The position numbers and the translations under genes were made by a program. A DNA stretch of 64,000 nucleotides from Pacificibacter marinus (GTDB taxonomy: Bacteria > Pseudomonadota > Alphaproteobacteria > Rhodobacterales > Rhodobacteraceae), in NCBI RefSeq assembly GCF_018860665.1, contig NZ_JAHKPK010000018.1, positions 124,001-188,000 of the forward strand, written 5' to 3'. The first letter of the stretch is position 1, and every line of letters begins with the position of its first letter. Of the stretch, positions 37,978 through 46,414 are shown piece after piece. Under the pieces are notes generated by a model. That model saw only the letters and a list, made by a program, of their open reading frames with translations, did no database searches and had not been told where the DNA came from.

Positions 37978-38588
37978 TCCCGCCTCTTTGCTTCATCACC
38001 GATGCCGCTGCGCCGCTGCCCATTGTCGACCAGGCTGAACAGGCCGCGCGCGGCGGGGCAAAATGGGTTCAGTTGCGCCACAAAACACTGAATGACGCAG
38101 AGTTTGCTGATCTTGCGAGGGCTATAGCTGCGCGGCTTGATCCATTGGGCGCGAAACTGATTGTGAATGATCGTGTCGAAATCGCCCGTGCCTTAGGCTG
38201 TTTTGGCGTACATGTCGGCCAATCAGATGGCGATCCTGCCGCTATTCGCGCACGGATAGGGCCGGACGCCGTGCTTGGCCTGTCAATTGAAACGCAGACG
38301 CAACTGGCGGCAATTCCACGTGATTGTGTTACCTATTTGGGCGTCGGTCCGGTGCGCGCGACGGCTTCCAAACCCGACCATGCCAGCCCTTTGGGCTTTG
38401 ATGGTCTCGCAAGTATCGCCAGAGCGATATCGCTGCCCAGCATGGCCATTGGCGGGCTGACCTCTGTGGACGTGGCTGACGTGCGCCGCGCAGGCTGCGC
38501 TGGCATTGCTGTGGTGTCCGCCATTTCGCGTGCGGCGCAGCCAGATCGTGCAGCGCGTGATTTTCTTGATCAATGGAGCGACACATGA
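37974..38588 (+). CDS. thiE: Thiamine phosphate synthase
   Basis: A 204-residue enzyme joining HMP-pyrophosphate and HET-phosphate. The family motifs are VQLRHKTLNDAEF, LIVNDRVEIARALGCFGVHVGQSD, LGLSIET, YLGVGPVRATASKPDH and IAVVSAI. The ATG overlaps the thiM stop (ATGA), and thiD starts the same way at its end. The active-site loops are intact, unlike the divergent copy at 26079-26711. Confidence 0.94.
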   Translation: MIPPLCFITDAAAPLPIVDQAEQAARGGAKWVQLRHKTLNDAEFADLARAIAARLDPLGAKLIVNDRVEIARALGCFGVHVGQSDGDPAAIRARIGPDAVLGLSIETQTQLAAIPRDCVTYLGVGPVRATASKPDHASPLGFDGLASIARAISLPSMAIGGLTSVDVADVRRAGCAGIAVVSAISRAAQPDRAARDFLDQWSDT

Positions 38589-39385
38589 TCCCCAACATAC
38601 TTTCCATCGCGGGGTCGGACCCGTCAGGCGGGGCCGGCATTCAGGCTGACATCAAATCGATTTCGGCGAATGGCGGTTATGCAATGGCGGTCATCACTGG
38701 GCTGACGGCTCAAAATACACGCGGCGTCACGTCTGTCGAAATGGTGTCTGCCTCTATGATTATGGCCCAGATCGCAGCGCTTCGCGCAGATATAGACATT
38801 CACGCGGTCAAGATTGGGATGCTAGGGGATGTCGCGACGATTGAAACCGTGGCGAATGCTCTGGAAGGTTTGGATGTGCCCATAGTGCTGGACCCTGTGA
38901 TGGTGGCCAAAGGTGGCGATAGGTTGTTGGCGGCGGATGCCGTTGCGGCCCTGCGCGAGCGCCTGTTGCCCCGCGCCAGTGTGTTGACCCCAAACCTGCC
39001 CGAAGCTGCGGACCTGTTGCAAACATCTGAGGCCAAAACCTTGGGCGAAATGCGCGACCACGCCTTACAACTCAAGGCGATGGGCTGCGGTGCCGTTTTG
39101 ATCAAGGGCGGGCATCTGGCGCATGATATGGCGACGGATCTGTTGATCACGTCACGCGGCGAAACAACACTGCCTGCTCAGCGGTTTCAAACGCGCAACA
39201 CACACGGAACCGGCTGCACATTGTCTTCTGCGCTGGCGACACAGATCGGGTTTGGCCACGCCCTGCCCGACGCCGCCCGTCTCGCCAAGATCTATATCAC
39301 CGGTGCGATTATCGCCGCCGATGATTTGTCAGTCGGTAAAGGACACGGCCCCGTTCATCATTTTCATCCCCGAACCGAGGGCTAG
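38585..39385 (+). CDS. thiD: HMP / HMP-phosphate kinase ThiD
   Basis: A 266-residue ribokinase-fold kinase producing HMP-pyrophosphate. It has LSIAGSDPSGGAGIQADIKSI, NGGYAMAVITGLTAQNT, VLDPVMVAKGGDRLL, LTPNLPEAADLL and NTHGTGCTLSSALAT (catalytic Cys-containing anion hole). It overlaps thiE by ATGA and is followed by tenA after 2 bases. Confidence 0.96.
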   Translation: MIPNILSIAGSDPSGGAGIQADIKSISANGGYAMAVITGLTAQNTRGVTSVEMVSASMIMAQIAALRADIDIHAVKIGMLGDVATIETVANALEGLDVPIVLDPVMVAKGGDRLLAADAVAALRERLLPRASVLTPNLPEAADLLQTSEAKTLGEMRDHALQLKAMGCGAVLIKGGHLAHDMATDLLITSRGETTLPAQRFQTRNTHGTGCTLSSALATQIGFGHALPDAARLAKIYITGAIIAADDLSVGKGHGPVHHFHPRTEG

Positions 39386-39387
39386 AC

Positions 39388-40089
39388 ATGAGCTTTACCC
39401 AAGACCTATGGACCATGACGTCCGACCTCCAAGACGCAATTCGCACGATGCCGTTCAATACAGAACTGGCGCAAGGCACTCTCCCATCAGAGACCTTTCG
39501 TGAATACATCATTCAGGATGCACATTATCTGGAAGGCTTCGCGCGGGCCCTCGCGCTTGCGGCCTCCCGTGCGCCGGATGCAGACACCATCGCGCGGCTG
39601 GCCGGCTCCGCCAGTGGGGCCATTGCGGTGGAGCGACAGTTGCACAGCGAATATATGGTGCTTTACGGCGTCTCGCCTGCGGATTTCGCGGCAACACCAC
39701 CATCGTGCGCCTGCGATCACTACGTCAACTTTCTCATCCGCGCGGCGGCCGTTGATCCCTTTCCGGTCGCTGTGGCGTCACTGCTGCCTTGCTTTTGGAT
39801 ATATCAGCGCGTTGGCGCCGCTATCCACGCCCAAGCGGCGGCAAATCATCCTTATCGCGCTTGGATTGATACCTATGCCAGCGACGCTTTCGAGGCATCG
39901 GTGCAAGGCATGCTTGATCTGACGGACGTTCTGGGAAAAGCCGCCGACATCTCGACACGTACTGCTATGCAAAAAGCCTTTGCCGCAGCGTCTTGGCATG
40001 AGTGGACGTTCTGGGACAGCGCCTATCATCGCAAAGGTTGGGTCTCGCCGATCAACGGGGATGGAGCCAAGCCACATACCTCAGCTTGA
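39388..40089 (+). CDS. tenA: Aminopyrimidine aminohydrolase TenA
   Basis: A 233-residue helical enzyme that hydrolyses thiamine breakdown products (aminomethyl-HMP) to HMP. It has FNTELAQGTLPSETFREYIIQDAHYLEGFARAL and the catalytic cysteine in LLPCFWIYQRVG (position equivalent to Cys135 of B. subtilis TenA). Near the end is a WHEWTFWDSAY segment. Together with thiM, thiE and thiD this is a pure salvage operon: no thiC, thiG or thiO is present. Confidence 0.94.
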   Translation: MSFTQDLWTMTSDLQDAIRTMPFNTELAQGTLPSETFREYIIQDAHYLEGFARALALAASRAPDADTIARLAGSASGAIAVERQLHSEYMVLYGVSPADFAATPPSCACDHYVNFLIRAAAVDPFPVAVASLLPCFWIYQRVGAAIHAQAAANHPYRAWIDTYASDAFEASVQGMLDLTDVLGKAADISTRTAMQKAFAAASWHEWTFWDSAYHRKGWVSPINGDGAKPHTSA

Positions 40090-40122
40090 AAATGTGAACG
40101 GAGTGCTCTCCAGTTTCCCAAG

Positions 40123-40266
40123 ATGCCTCTGGCCAGAGCTGGAGGCGGTTTGGCTAACATTTTGGGGCGCTTTCGTGAAATGGCACCCTCCGAGAACATG
40201 CTAGAAATCATTTGCGAACAACTACCTGTACTTACGCCGGAACATAGATTGATGCGTTCGCTTTAA
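40123..40266 (+). CDS. Possible 47-residue small protein or gene remnant
   Basis: An open frame MPLARAGGGLANILGRFREM followed by ENMLEIICEQLPVLTPEHR, ending at TAA 40264-40266. Its composition looks coding, but there is no clear ribosome site and no family is recognised. It could be a remnant of a larger gene or chance. Confidence 0.25.
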   Translation: MPLARAGGGLANILGRFREMAPSENMLEIICEQLPVLTPEHRLMRSL

Positions 40267-40299
40267 CCTAAAACCCAACCTCCAACCCCGCTCAGTAAT

Positions 40300-40350
40300 G
40301 TTTCACAGAAATGTCACGGAGTTCGCAAGCTGCTGTTACAGACTTCATCA
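40300..40350 (+). promoter_or_regulatory. Candidate PHO box array upstream of the Ugp-like operon
   Basis: GTTTCAC (40300) and ATGTCAC (40311) form an 11-bp-phased direct repeat resembling the PhoB half-site CTGTCAT/C with 4-base spacers. CTGTTAC (40333) and TTCATCA (40344) continue on the same 11-bp phase. Half-sites match only partly, so this is a candidate for PhoB control. Confidence 0.4.
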
Positions 40351-40356
40351 AATCTA

Positions 40357-40370
40357 TGCACACGTGTGCA
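40357..40370. promoter_or_regulatory. LacI-type operator palindrome TGCACACGTGTGCA
   Basis: A perfect 14-bp palindrome with the central CG typical of LacI-family operators, 42 bases upstream of the binding-protein gene. The probable ligand is the LacI-family protein encoded later in the same operon (46411-47442). Confidence 0.6.
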
Positions 40371-40411
40371 AACTGTTGTCGCGCACCTCATTTTTTGGAG
40401 ATACCGACCTG

Positions 40412-41755
40412 ATGAAACAGATAACTTGCGCTCTCGCGCTGCTCGCCTCCACAGCCGCTATGCCGGTTCTGGCAGAAGACATAACCATTACAGTTTGGGC
40501 CGGTGGGTCCAACGACAGCGATCATTACCGTATTGATAACATCATGATCGCAGCCGATCTTTTATCGCGCGAAGCTGCCATCCGTGGTGAAGAACTTAAC
40601 ATCACCGTAGAAGGCAAGCGCGATTTTGATGGCTGGGACGGTTTCAAGCAAGCCGTAACCCTTGGCGCTGAAGCGGGCAATGCGCCCAATATCGTCGTCA
40701 CATCGCATCTGGATATCGCACCTTGGGCCAGTGCCGGTTACATCGTGCCGATTGAAGATTACGTCGATCTGGATTCATGGCCGCTGAACAACGTTTATGC
40801 AAACCTGATGGAAATAGCGACCTTTGACGGTACGCAATGGGGCGTCCCTCAAGATGCTGAAAGCCGCCCGTTTTTCTTCTGGAAAGACACTATGGCAAAG
40901 CTTGGTTATAGCGACGCTGACATGAATGACATGGCCGCCCGCGTTCAAGCTGGTGACTACACATTGCGTGATATGCTTGCAGATGCCAAAAAGGCCGTGG
41001 ATATGGGTCTTGTGGACGAGGGATACGGCTTCTACCCACGCGTATCTAACGGTCCTGATTATGCTCAATTTTACCAATCTTTCGGCGGCGAGCTGATGGA
41101 TCCTGAAACGGGCAAACTGGTACTTGACCGCACAGCCATGACCGAGATGTATCAATTCTTTGTGGATGCTGTTGAGGCCGGCGTGACGCGTAAGAACCAT
41201 ATCGGCACCGATTGGGACCAATGGTATTCTGAAGTGGCCAGCGGTAAGGCCGCGTTCTGGCACGGTGGGACATGGCACTATGGCCGCTACACTGGCAAAG
41301 AAGGCAACGACGACTTTTTTGGCACCATTGGTTTCACTTTGATCCCAGCGGGCAATGAAGCGGGCCGTGCCAACACGATCACACATCCGCTGGTTTATCT
41401 CGTGACGGATCAAGAAGAAGATCGTGCCGAAGAGATTGCCGCGCAATTGGTCTCCATCGCGTCCGAGCCGCGCTTGAATACCCTTCATGCGATTGCATCC
41501 TCGCACTTGGCTATCGGCAAAGCAGAGTCTGATCTGGACCTTTATGCGGGCGATCGTTGGGCCTCCGAAGCAACGGACGTCCTTTTGCCGCACGCAAATG
41601 CGCAGCCGAACCACCCAAGCTACGGGGCGTTTTCGGAAGCGATGTTCAAAGGCTTAGAGGCCGCTTGGGCAGGCGTTCAAACCCCTGAAGAGGCCGTGGC
41701 CGAAATCGAAGCACAGATGAGCGCCACACTCGGTGACGAGTTGATCATCCGCTAA
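40412..41755 (+). CDS. Family 1 extracellular solute-binding protein (Ugp/sugar type)
   Basis: A 447-residue periplasmic binding protein with a clear signal peptide (about residues 1-20, cleaved after MPVLA). The mature start EDITITVWAGG is typical of cluster-B sugar/glycerol-phosphate binding proteins. The ligand is not readable from sequence. The following GDPD and phosphatase genes suggest a phosphodiester or phosphorylated polyol. The ATG at 40412 follows TTGGAG and gives a clean signal peptide; an upstream frame to 40298 is rejected. A strong hairpin follows the stop. Confidence 0.85.
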   Translation: MKQITCALALLASTAAMPVLAEDITITVWAGGSNDSDHYRIDNIMIAADLLSREAAIRGEELNITVEGKRDFDGWDGFKQAVTLGAEAGNAPNIVVTSHLDIAPWASAGYIVPIEDYVDLDSWPLNNVYANLMEIATFDGTQWGVPQDAESRPFFFWKDTMAKLGYSDADMNDMAARVQAGDYTLRDMLADAKKAVDMGLVDEGYGFYPRVSNGPDYAQFYQSFGGELMDPETGKLVLDRTAMTEMYQFFVDAVEAGVTRKNHIGTDWDQWYSEVASGKAAFWHGGTWHYGRYTGKEGNDDFFGTIGFTLIPAGNEAGRANTITHPLVYLVTDQEEDRAEEIAAQLVSIASEPRLNTLHAIASSHLAIGKAESDLDLYAGDRWASEATDVLLPHANAQPNHPSYGAFSEAMFKGLEAAWAGVQTPEEAVAEIEAQMSATLGDELIIR

Positions 41756-41774
41756 ATCACTTAATCCAACCTTT

Positions 41775-41803
41775 GCGGCGGTGCGCCCAATGCGTGCCGC
41801 CGC
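41775..41803 (+). terminator. Intercistronic hairpin between binding protein and permease
   Basis: GCGGCGG pairs with CCGCCGC, extended by four further pairs including G-U, and there is no T run after it. It is more likely an mRNA-stabilising or partial attenuation element than a full terminator. Confidence 0.6.
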
Positions 41804-41827
41804 TCCTATTTCATGACGAGGTGCAAC

Positions 41828-43129
41828 ATGAACCGACAGACCCTATTGGGCTTGAGCTTTATCAGCCCCGCACTGCTGGCTGTGGTGATGTTCTTTCTGC
41901 TTCCGGTCGTTTTGACCGTTGTTTTTGCCTTCACCAATATGAGCACCTCAACTGGTATTCTTGGCGGCGAATACCAAATCAGTGAAAGCGATCTGCGTCG
42001 CCTCCCCGCAGCGGGAGTGAGTGACGAAGTCGCCGAAATGTTGACGGGCGCGGGCTATGCCGTGCGTCCCGAAACACTGGCACTTTTTGCGGCTGACTTT
42101 GGCAAAGATCGCGCCGATGAATTTGACACGCTGCATGGCGGAGCCACTTTCAATGATCGCCGCGCGATGGAGCGGGCGCTTAAGGACCTACGCGGTGATC
42201 CGATCCGTGTCGTACGCGAGCGCAAGGCGGCGGCAGAGCTTTTTCGCGTTTCCATCCTTGGCCAGCGCTATCCTACCGAAGCCGAATTTCAAACCGCGAT
42301 CCGCGAGTTAGGCATCCCCGAGGCCGACCATGCGGCATTGACCAAGGCCGCCTATACAGGCTGGACCTTTACCACCCAGAATTTCGAGCTTTTGTGGGAG
42401 CTTCCCGCCACCTGGCGCTATGCACTGAATTCAACAATCTACGTGGTTTTGACCTTGGCATTCAACGTGGGGTTTGGGCTTTTTCTGGCGTTCTCTACCT
42501 TTTACCTGCCAACACGCACGGCACAGACCTTCCGCGCCATCTGGTTTTTGCCACGCATTCTGCCGCCCGTCCTCTATGTGGTGATGTGGCAATGGCTGAC
42601 CTGGGATCAAGGGTTCATATCTGCCATATTGCGCCCCTTTGGCATCGAGCCGATCAACTGGATGCGCCACACGGCCACTCACGCATGGACCTTTATCGTG
42701 CTGATCAACGGCTGCGTGGGCGCGTCTTTGGGCATGATTTTGTTTTCATCATCCCTGCGCGCGATCCCCGAAACACATCTATTTGCGGCGCAAGTGGATG
42801 GGGCCAACCGCTGGCAACAAGTGCGCTTTGTGCTGCTGCCGCAAATGCGCTGGCCGATCCTATTTATCACGTCCTACCAAACGCTCTCACTGTTGACTTC
42901 GTTTGAATACATTCTGCTCGCCACTGACGGCGGCCCAGGACGTCAGACCGAAGTTTGGGCGCTTGCGGCCTATCACACGGCGCTGTCGAACTACGGTGGC
43001 AACCTCGAATACGGGCTTGGCGCGGCCTATGCACTTGCGCTGGTCATCATCGGCATTCTGCTTTCCGCGCTTTATTTACGGTTCTTCAATTTCCGCGATC
43101 TTGTCGCCAAACCGAGGATCGAACAATGA
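41828..43129 (+). CDS. ABC transporter permease, MalF/UgpA type, with large extracytoplasmic insert
   Basis: A 433-residue inner-membrane permease. The first membrane segment (about residues 8-33) is followed by a ~150-residue hydrophilic insert (about 40-185, rich in helices and repeats of EAD and RRAMERALKDL). Five further segments and the EAA loop (FAAQVDGANRWQQVRFVLLPQM) come after. MalF carries a comparable periplasmic P2 loop, whereas UgpA does not. GAGG precedes the ATG. It couples by ATGA to the second permease. Confidence 0.88.
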   Translation: MNRQTLLGLSFISPALLAVVMFFLLPVVLTVVFAFTNMSTSTGILGGEYQISESDLRRLPAAGVSDEVAEMLTGAGYAVRPETLALFAADFGKDRADEFDTLHGGATFNDRRAMERALKDLRGDPIRVVRERKAAAELFRVSILGQRYPTEAEFQTAIRELGIPEADHAALTKAAYTGWTFTTQNFELLWELPATWRYALNSTIYVVLTLAFNVGFGLFLAFSTFYLPTRTAQTFRAIWFLPRILPPVLYVVMWQWLTWDQGFISAILRPFGIEPINWMRHTATHAWTFIVLINGCVGASLGMILFSSSLRAIPETHLFAAQVDGANRWQQVRFVLLPQMRWPILFITSYQTLSLLTSFEYILLATDGGPGRQTEVWALAAYHTALSNYGGNLEYGLGAAYALALVIIGILLSALYLRFFNFRDLVAKPRIEQ

Positions 43130-43956
43130 ACACATCACTCAAAGGCAATTGGCTACTTGTCCTCGCCATGTCGCTTATGTCCGCCCCATTGGTCATCATG
43201 TATGGTTTCCAATTGATCGATAGCATCTCGCGCCCTGCCCCCGGTGGGATCATTCCACAGGAATGGGAACTGACCAATTGGCGATTTTTGTGGGAGCCTA
43301 TAGACAGCGCGCGTCCCTCGATCTGGCGCGTGACCTTTAACACCTTTGTCTTCGCCAGCAGCACGGCGCTTTTGGTCTGCGCCTTCTCCATCACGGCGGC
43401 CTATGCGCTCTCGCGGCTAAACTTTCCAGCGCGGCGGTTCTTCCTCGCGGGGCTGATTATGTTGCACGCATTCCCGACGATCACCTTAATCATCGCGATC
43501 TTCATCGTGCTGCAATTCCTTGGCCTCTACGACAGCTTAATGGGGGTGATCCTTGTCAAAGCCGCATTGGAGTTGCCCTTTGGGATTTGGATTATGAAGG
43601 GGTTTTACGACTCTGTACCTTGGGAAATAGAGATGGCAGGCGTCCAAGATGGTGCCTCGCGGTTCCGTGTCTGGCGGGAACTGATCCTGCCGCAGGTCAA
43701 GCCGGGCCTTTTAGCGCTGTTGATCTTTTCCTTTCTTGCGGGTTGGTCAGAATTCATTTTGCCACTCGTGCTGGCCCCTGGCGCCGATGCGCAGGTGTTG
43801 GCCACTTACATGAACGCGGTCATCGCGGACGACACACGCCCAGACTACGGGCTCTTCAAGGCGATCGGCATGTTCTACGCATTGCCCGTAATCGCTATTT
43901 ACCTGCTGTTCCAAAAACGGCTCATGAACATCTATGGCGGAGGCACGAAAGGCTAA
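43126..43956 (+). CDS. ABC transporter permease, MalG/UgpE type
   Basis: A 276-residue inner-membrane permease with six membrane segments and the EAA loop EIEMAGVQDGASRFRVWRELI, the contact point with the ATPase. It starts within the stop of the first permease (ATGA) and its own stop overlaps the ATPase start (TAATG). Second half of the heterodimeric channel. Confidence 0.92.
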   Translation: MNTSLKGNWLLVLAMSLMSAPLVIMYGFQLIDSISRPAPGGIIPQEWELTNWRFLWEPIDSARPSIWRVTFNTFVFASSTALLVCAFSITAAYALSRLNFPARRFFLAGLIMLHAFPTITLIIAIFIVLQFLGLYDSLMGVILVKAALELPFGIWIMKGFYDSVPWEIEMAGVQDGASRFRVWRELILPQVKPGLLALLIFSFLAGWSEFILPLVLAPGADAQVLATYMNAVIADDTRPDYGLFKAIGMFYALPVIAIYLLFQKRLMNIYGGGTKG

Positions 43957-45002
43957 TGCAGATCAAATTGCAAAATTTTACCAAGCGCTTTGGTGACACA
44001 ACTGTCATCGAGGATATGTCGCTCTCGATCGCCTCGGGCGAAATGATCGCGCTGCTTGGCCCCTCGGGGTGCGGCAAGTCGACAACGCTTTTCGCCATCA
44101 GTGGCATTCACCGCATCGATGGTGGATCGCTACACTTTGGCGACCGCGACGTGACCACGCTGCCACCGCAAGACCGCCCCGTGGGTGTCGTGTTCCAAAA
44201 CTATGCGCTTTACCCGCATATGAGCGTGGCCGAAAACATCGGCTTTCCGCTGCGGGTGCAAAAACTGAAGACGGCAGAGATCAAACGCCGCGTGGGGGAA
44301 ATGGCTGAGCTGGTCCAAATCGGAAACCTTCTAAAACGCAGACCGCAGCAGCTTTCCGGCGGACAACAGCAACGTGTGGCACTGGCCCGCGCCTTGGTGC
44401 GCAAGCCCGACGTGTTGCTTCTTGACGAACCGCTCGCCAATCTAGATGCCAAGTTGCGCCTTGAAATGCGGTCGGAAATCCGCCGCCTTCAGCGCGAAAC
44501 GGGCATCACCGCGATCCTCGTCACCCATGACCAGATCGAAGCCATGTCCATGTGTGACCGCATCGCCTTGATGAGGGACGGTCGGATTGAGCAAATCAGC
44601 ACGCCATCCGAGATGTATGAACGCCCCGCATCGCATTACGTTGCAGGTTTTCTTGGCAATCCGCCGATCAGCTTTGTGCAGGCCGAAGCCAATGGGAAAC
44701 TCATACTCGGCGCAGGAAACGCCTTGCCAATGCCGCAGGGCATTTCCGCTCGCGGCGCGATCACCATTGGCATCCGCCCTGAACATTTCGGGCCGCAGCA
44801 TCAAGGGCCTTCTGTGTCTGGTCGCGTGAGCTTTATCGAACCGCAGGGGCGCGAGGATTTGATCGACGTGACCCTGCCCGATACCCAACGTCTGCGCGCC
44901 ATCGTGCCAGCTGGTCATAACTTCGCACTTGGTCAGGATGTCAGTTGGCAAGTGGATTTATCGCGCACGCATTTGTTTAACGCCGATGGGGCACGTCTAT
45001 GA
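43956..45002 (+). CDS. ABC transporter ATPase, MalK/UgpC type
   Basis: A 348-residue ATPase with Walker A GPSGCGKST, the signature LSGGQQQRVALARAL and Walker B LLLDEPLANLDAKL. VTHDQIEAM and a C-terminal TOBE regulatory domain (about residues 240-340, with IGIRPEHFG) follow. This is the classic CUT1 (sugar, glycerol phosphate) arrangement. Overlaps both neighbours, so the operon is tightly coupled. Confidence 0.94.
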   Translation: MQIKLQNFTKRFGDTTVIEDMSLSIASGEMIALLGPSGCGKSTTLFAISGIHRIDGGSLHFGDRDVTTLPPQDRPVGVVFQNYALYPHMSVAENIGFPLRVQKLKTAEIKRRVGEMAELVQIGNLLKRRPQQLSGGQQQRVALARALVRKPDVLLLDEPLANLDAKLRLEMRSEIRRLQRETGITAILVTHDQIEAMSMCDRIALMRDGRIEQISTPSEMYERPASHYVAGFLGNPPISFVQAEANGKLILGAGNALPMPQGISARGAITIGIRPEHFGPQHQGPSVSGRVSFIEPQGREDLIDVTLPDTQRLRAIVPAGHNFALGQDVSWQVDLSRTHLFNADGARL

Positions 45003-46414
45003 CCGCTATTGATTGGACCCGCCCCGCGCGCCCTTATTCTATCGCCCATCGAGGTGCGGCGGCCTATGCGCCCGACAACACGATAGAGGCCTTTCGCATC
45101 GCCAGCCGCATTGGCGCGGATATGTGGGAGGTTGACATCCGCGTGACCTCTGATGGTGAAATCATCGCCTTCCACGACAAAATACTCTCGGACGGGCGCA
45201 AGATTATCGACACGCCCTTTGCCGAGATCCTTGCCCATACCACCGCAGAACACCGCCCCTGCCCGCTGCTGCGCGATGTGGTGGCCGAGGCTGCAAAACT
45301 TGGTGCGGGCATCTATGCCGACATCAAAGACACGGATGCCACCTTGCCGACCCTTCACATGCTGCAAGAGCACGGTATCACCCGCGCGATCCTTGGGGCG
45401 TTTAATCCGAAAGCCGCACAGATTCTGGCCGAGGCAGACAGCCCCTACCCGCGTTCCGTGCTTGTCCCGCTTGGGGCCGAACCATTTTCCTATGCCGATG
45501 GCGCAGATGTGATCCATTTGTGTTGGGAGCGCATGGAACGCCCGCAGGACACCCTAACGGATGAACTGTTCGAGCGCGCCTTTGCCAATGGTCAAACGAT
45601 TGCGATCTGGCATGAAGAAGACCCCCTGCGCATGGCTGCGATCCGCAACCGTCCTGTCATCGGCATTTGCTCTGACCTACCCGAGTTGGTCAATCAACCC
45701 GGGCACGGCTTGCCGTTTGAAACAGCCTGCCATCGCGGTGCCAACAAGATCGCGCCTGAGAATACTTTGCCCGCATTTGAATGTGCTCTCGCCGCTGGAT
45801 TTGAATATGTAGAATGCGACCTACAACTGACCGCTGACGGGGAAATTGTACTCCACCATGACCAGACACTGGAGCGGACGACGAATGGACGGGGGCCAAT
45901 CACCGCGTTGACCCTGTCTGAGTTGCGCGCGCTGGATGCCGGGCATTGGTTCAGCCCGCATTTCGCAGGGACGCAGATACCGACACTGACCGAGCTTCTC
46001 GATCTCCTACACCGCTACGACGGGCGAGCTTACTTGGAACTCAAATCCGCCCCTCCCGCACCCGCGTGGCAGAAGGTATGTGATGCAGGACTGCAAGATC
46101 GCGTGTTTTTCTGGTCCTTCAATCACGCCGCCCTCAAAGAGTTACGCGTCCTCGCGCCAAAGGCGAACATCATGGCGCGGCGACAGGATTACGCCACGCT
46201 CCAAGACACACTCGACGATCTCGCACCGCAAATCGTTGAGTTTACGTTGCCAGAAGGCACAGAGGATTTCGCCGCAGTGCGAGACGCGGGGGCCTGCGTT
46301 ATGATCGCCGCGATGGCTGGTGATCGCGCAACCTTGGCGCAGGTCATAGCCGCAGCCCCTGACATCGCCAATGTTGATCATCCCTTTGATCTTGCCCGAC
46401 AGGTGCGCGGATGA
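44999..46414 (+). CDS. Tandem double glycerophosphodiester phosphodiesterase
   Basis: A 471-residue protein consisting of two GDPD domains (about residues 8-230 and 236-470). UgpQ-like enzymes cleave glycerophosphodiesters to an alcohol and glycerol 3-phosphate. Domain 1 has His17/Arg18 (AHRGAAAYAPDNT), Glu44/Asp46 and His59, but the later metal-binding E-x-K strand reads ADIK. Domain 2 has His245/Arg246 (HRGANKIAPENT), Glu272/Asp274, His287 and a normal YLELK. No signal peptide is seen, so it acts on imported substrate. The double form is unusual. Confidence 0.9.
   Translation: MTAIDWTRPARPYSIAHRGAAAYAPDNTIEAFRIASRIGADMWEVDIRVTSDGEIIAFHDKILSDGRKIIDTPFAEILAHTTAEHRPCPLLRDVVAEAAKLGAGIYADIKDTDATLPTLHMLQEHGITRAILGAFNPKAAQILAEADSPYPRSVLVPLGAEPFSYADGADVIHLCWERMERPQDTLTDELFERAFANGQTIAIWHEEDPLRMAAIRNRPVIGICSDLPELVNQPGHGLPFETACHRGANKIAPENTLPAFECALAAGFEYVECDLQLTADGEIVLHHDQTLERTTNGRGPITALTLSELRALDAGHWFSPHFAGTQIPTLTELLDLLHRYDGRAYLELKSAPPAPAWQKVCDAGLQDRVFFWSFNHAALKELRVLAPKANIMARRQDYATLQDTLDDLAPQIVEFTLPEGTEDFAAVRDAGACVMIAAMAGDRATLAQVIAAAPDIANVDHPFDLARQVRG

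Noticed and set aside
40775-41614. A 279-codon reverse frame
   Set aside because: It is antisense to the solute-binding-protein gene; no ribosome site or recognisable domain.
43587-43955. An upstream in-frame extension of the CUT1 ATPase
   Set aside because: The extension lies within the permease gene in another frame; the ATG at 43956 starts exactly at the conserved ABC domain and overlaps the permease stop.
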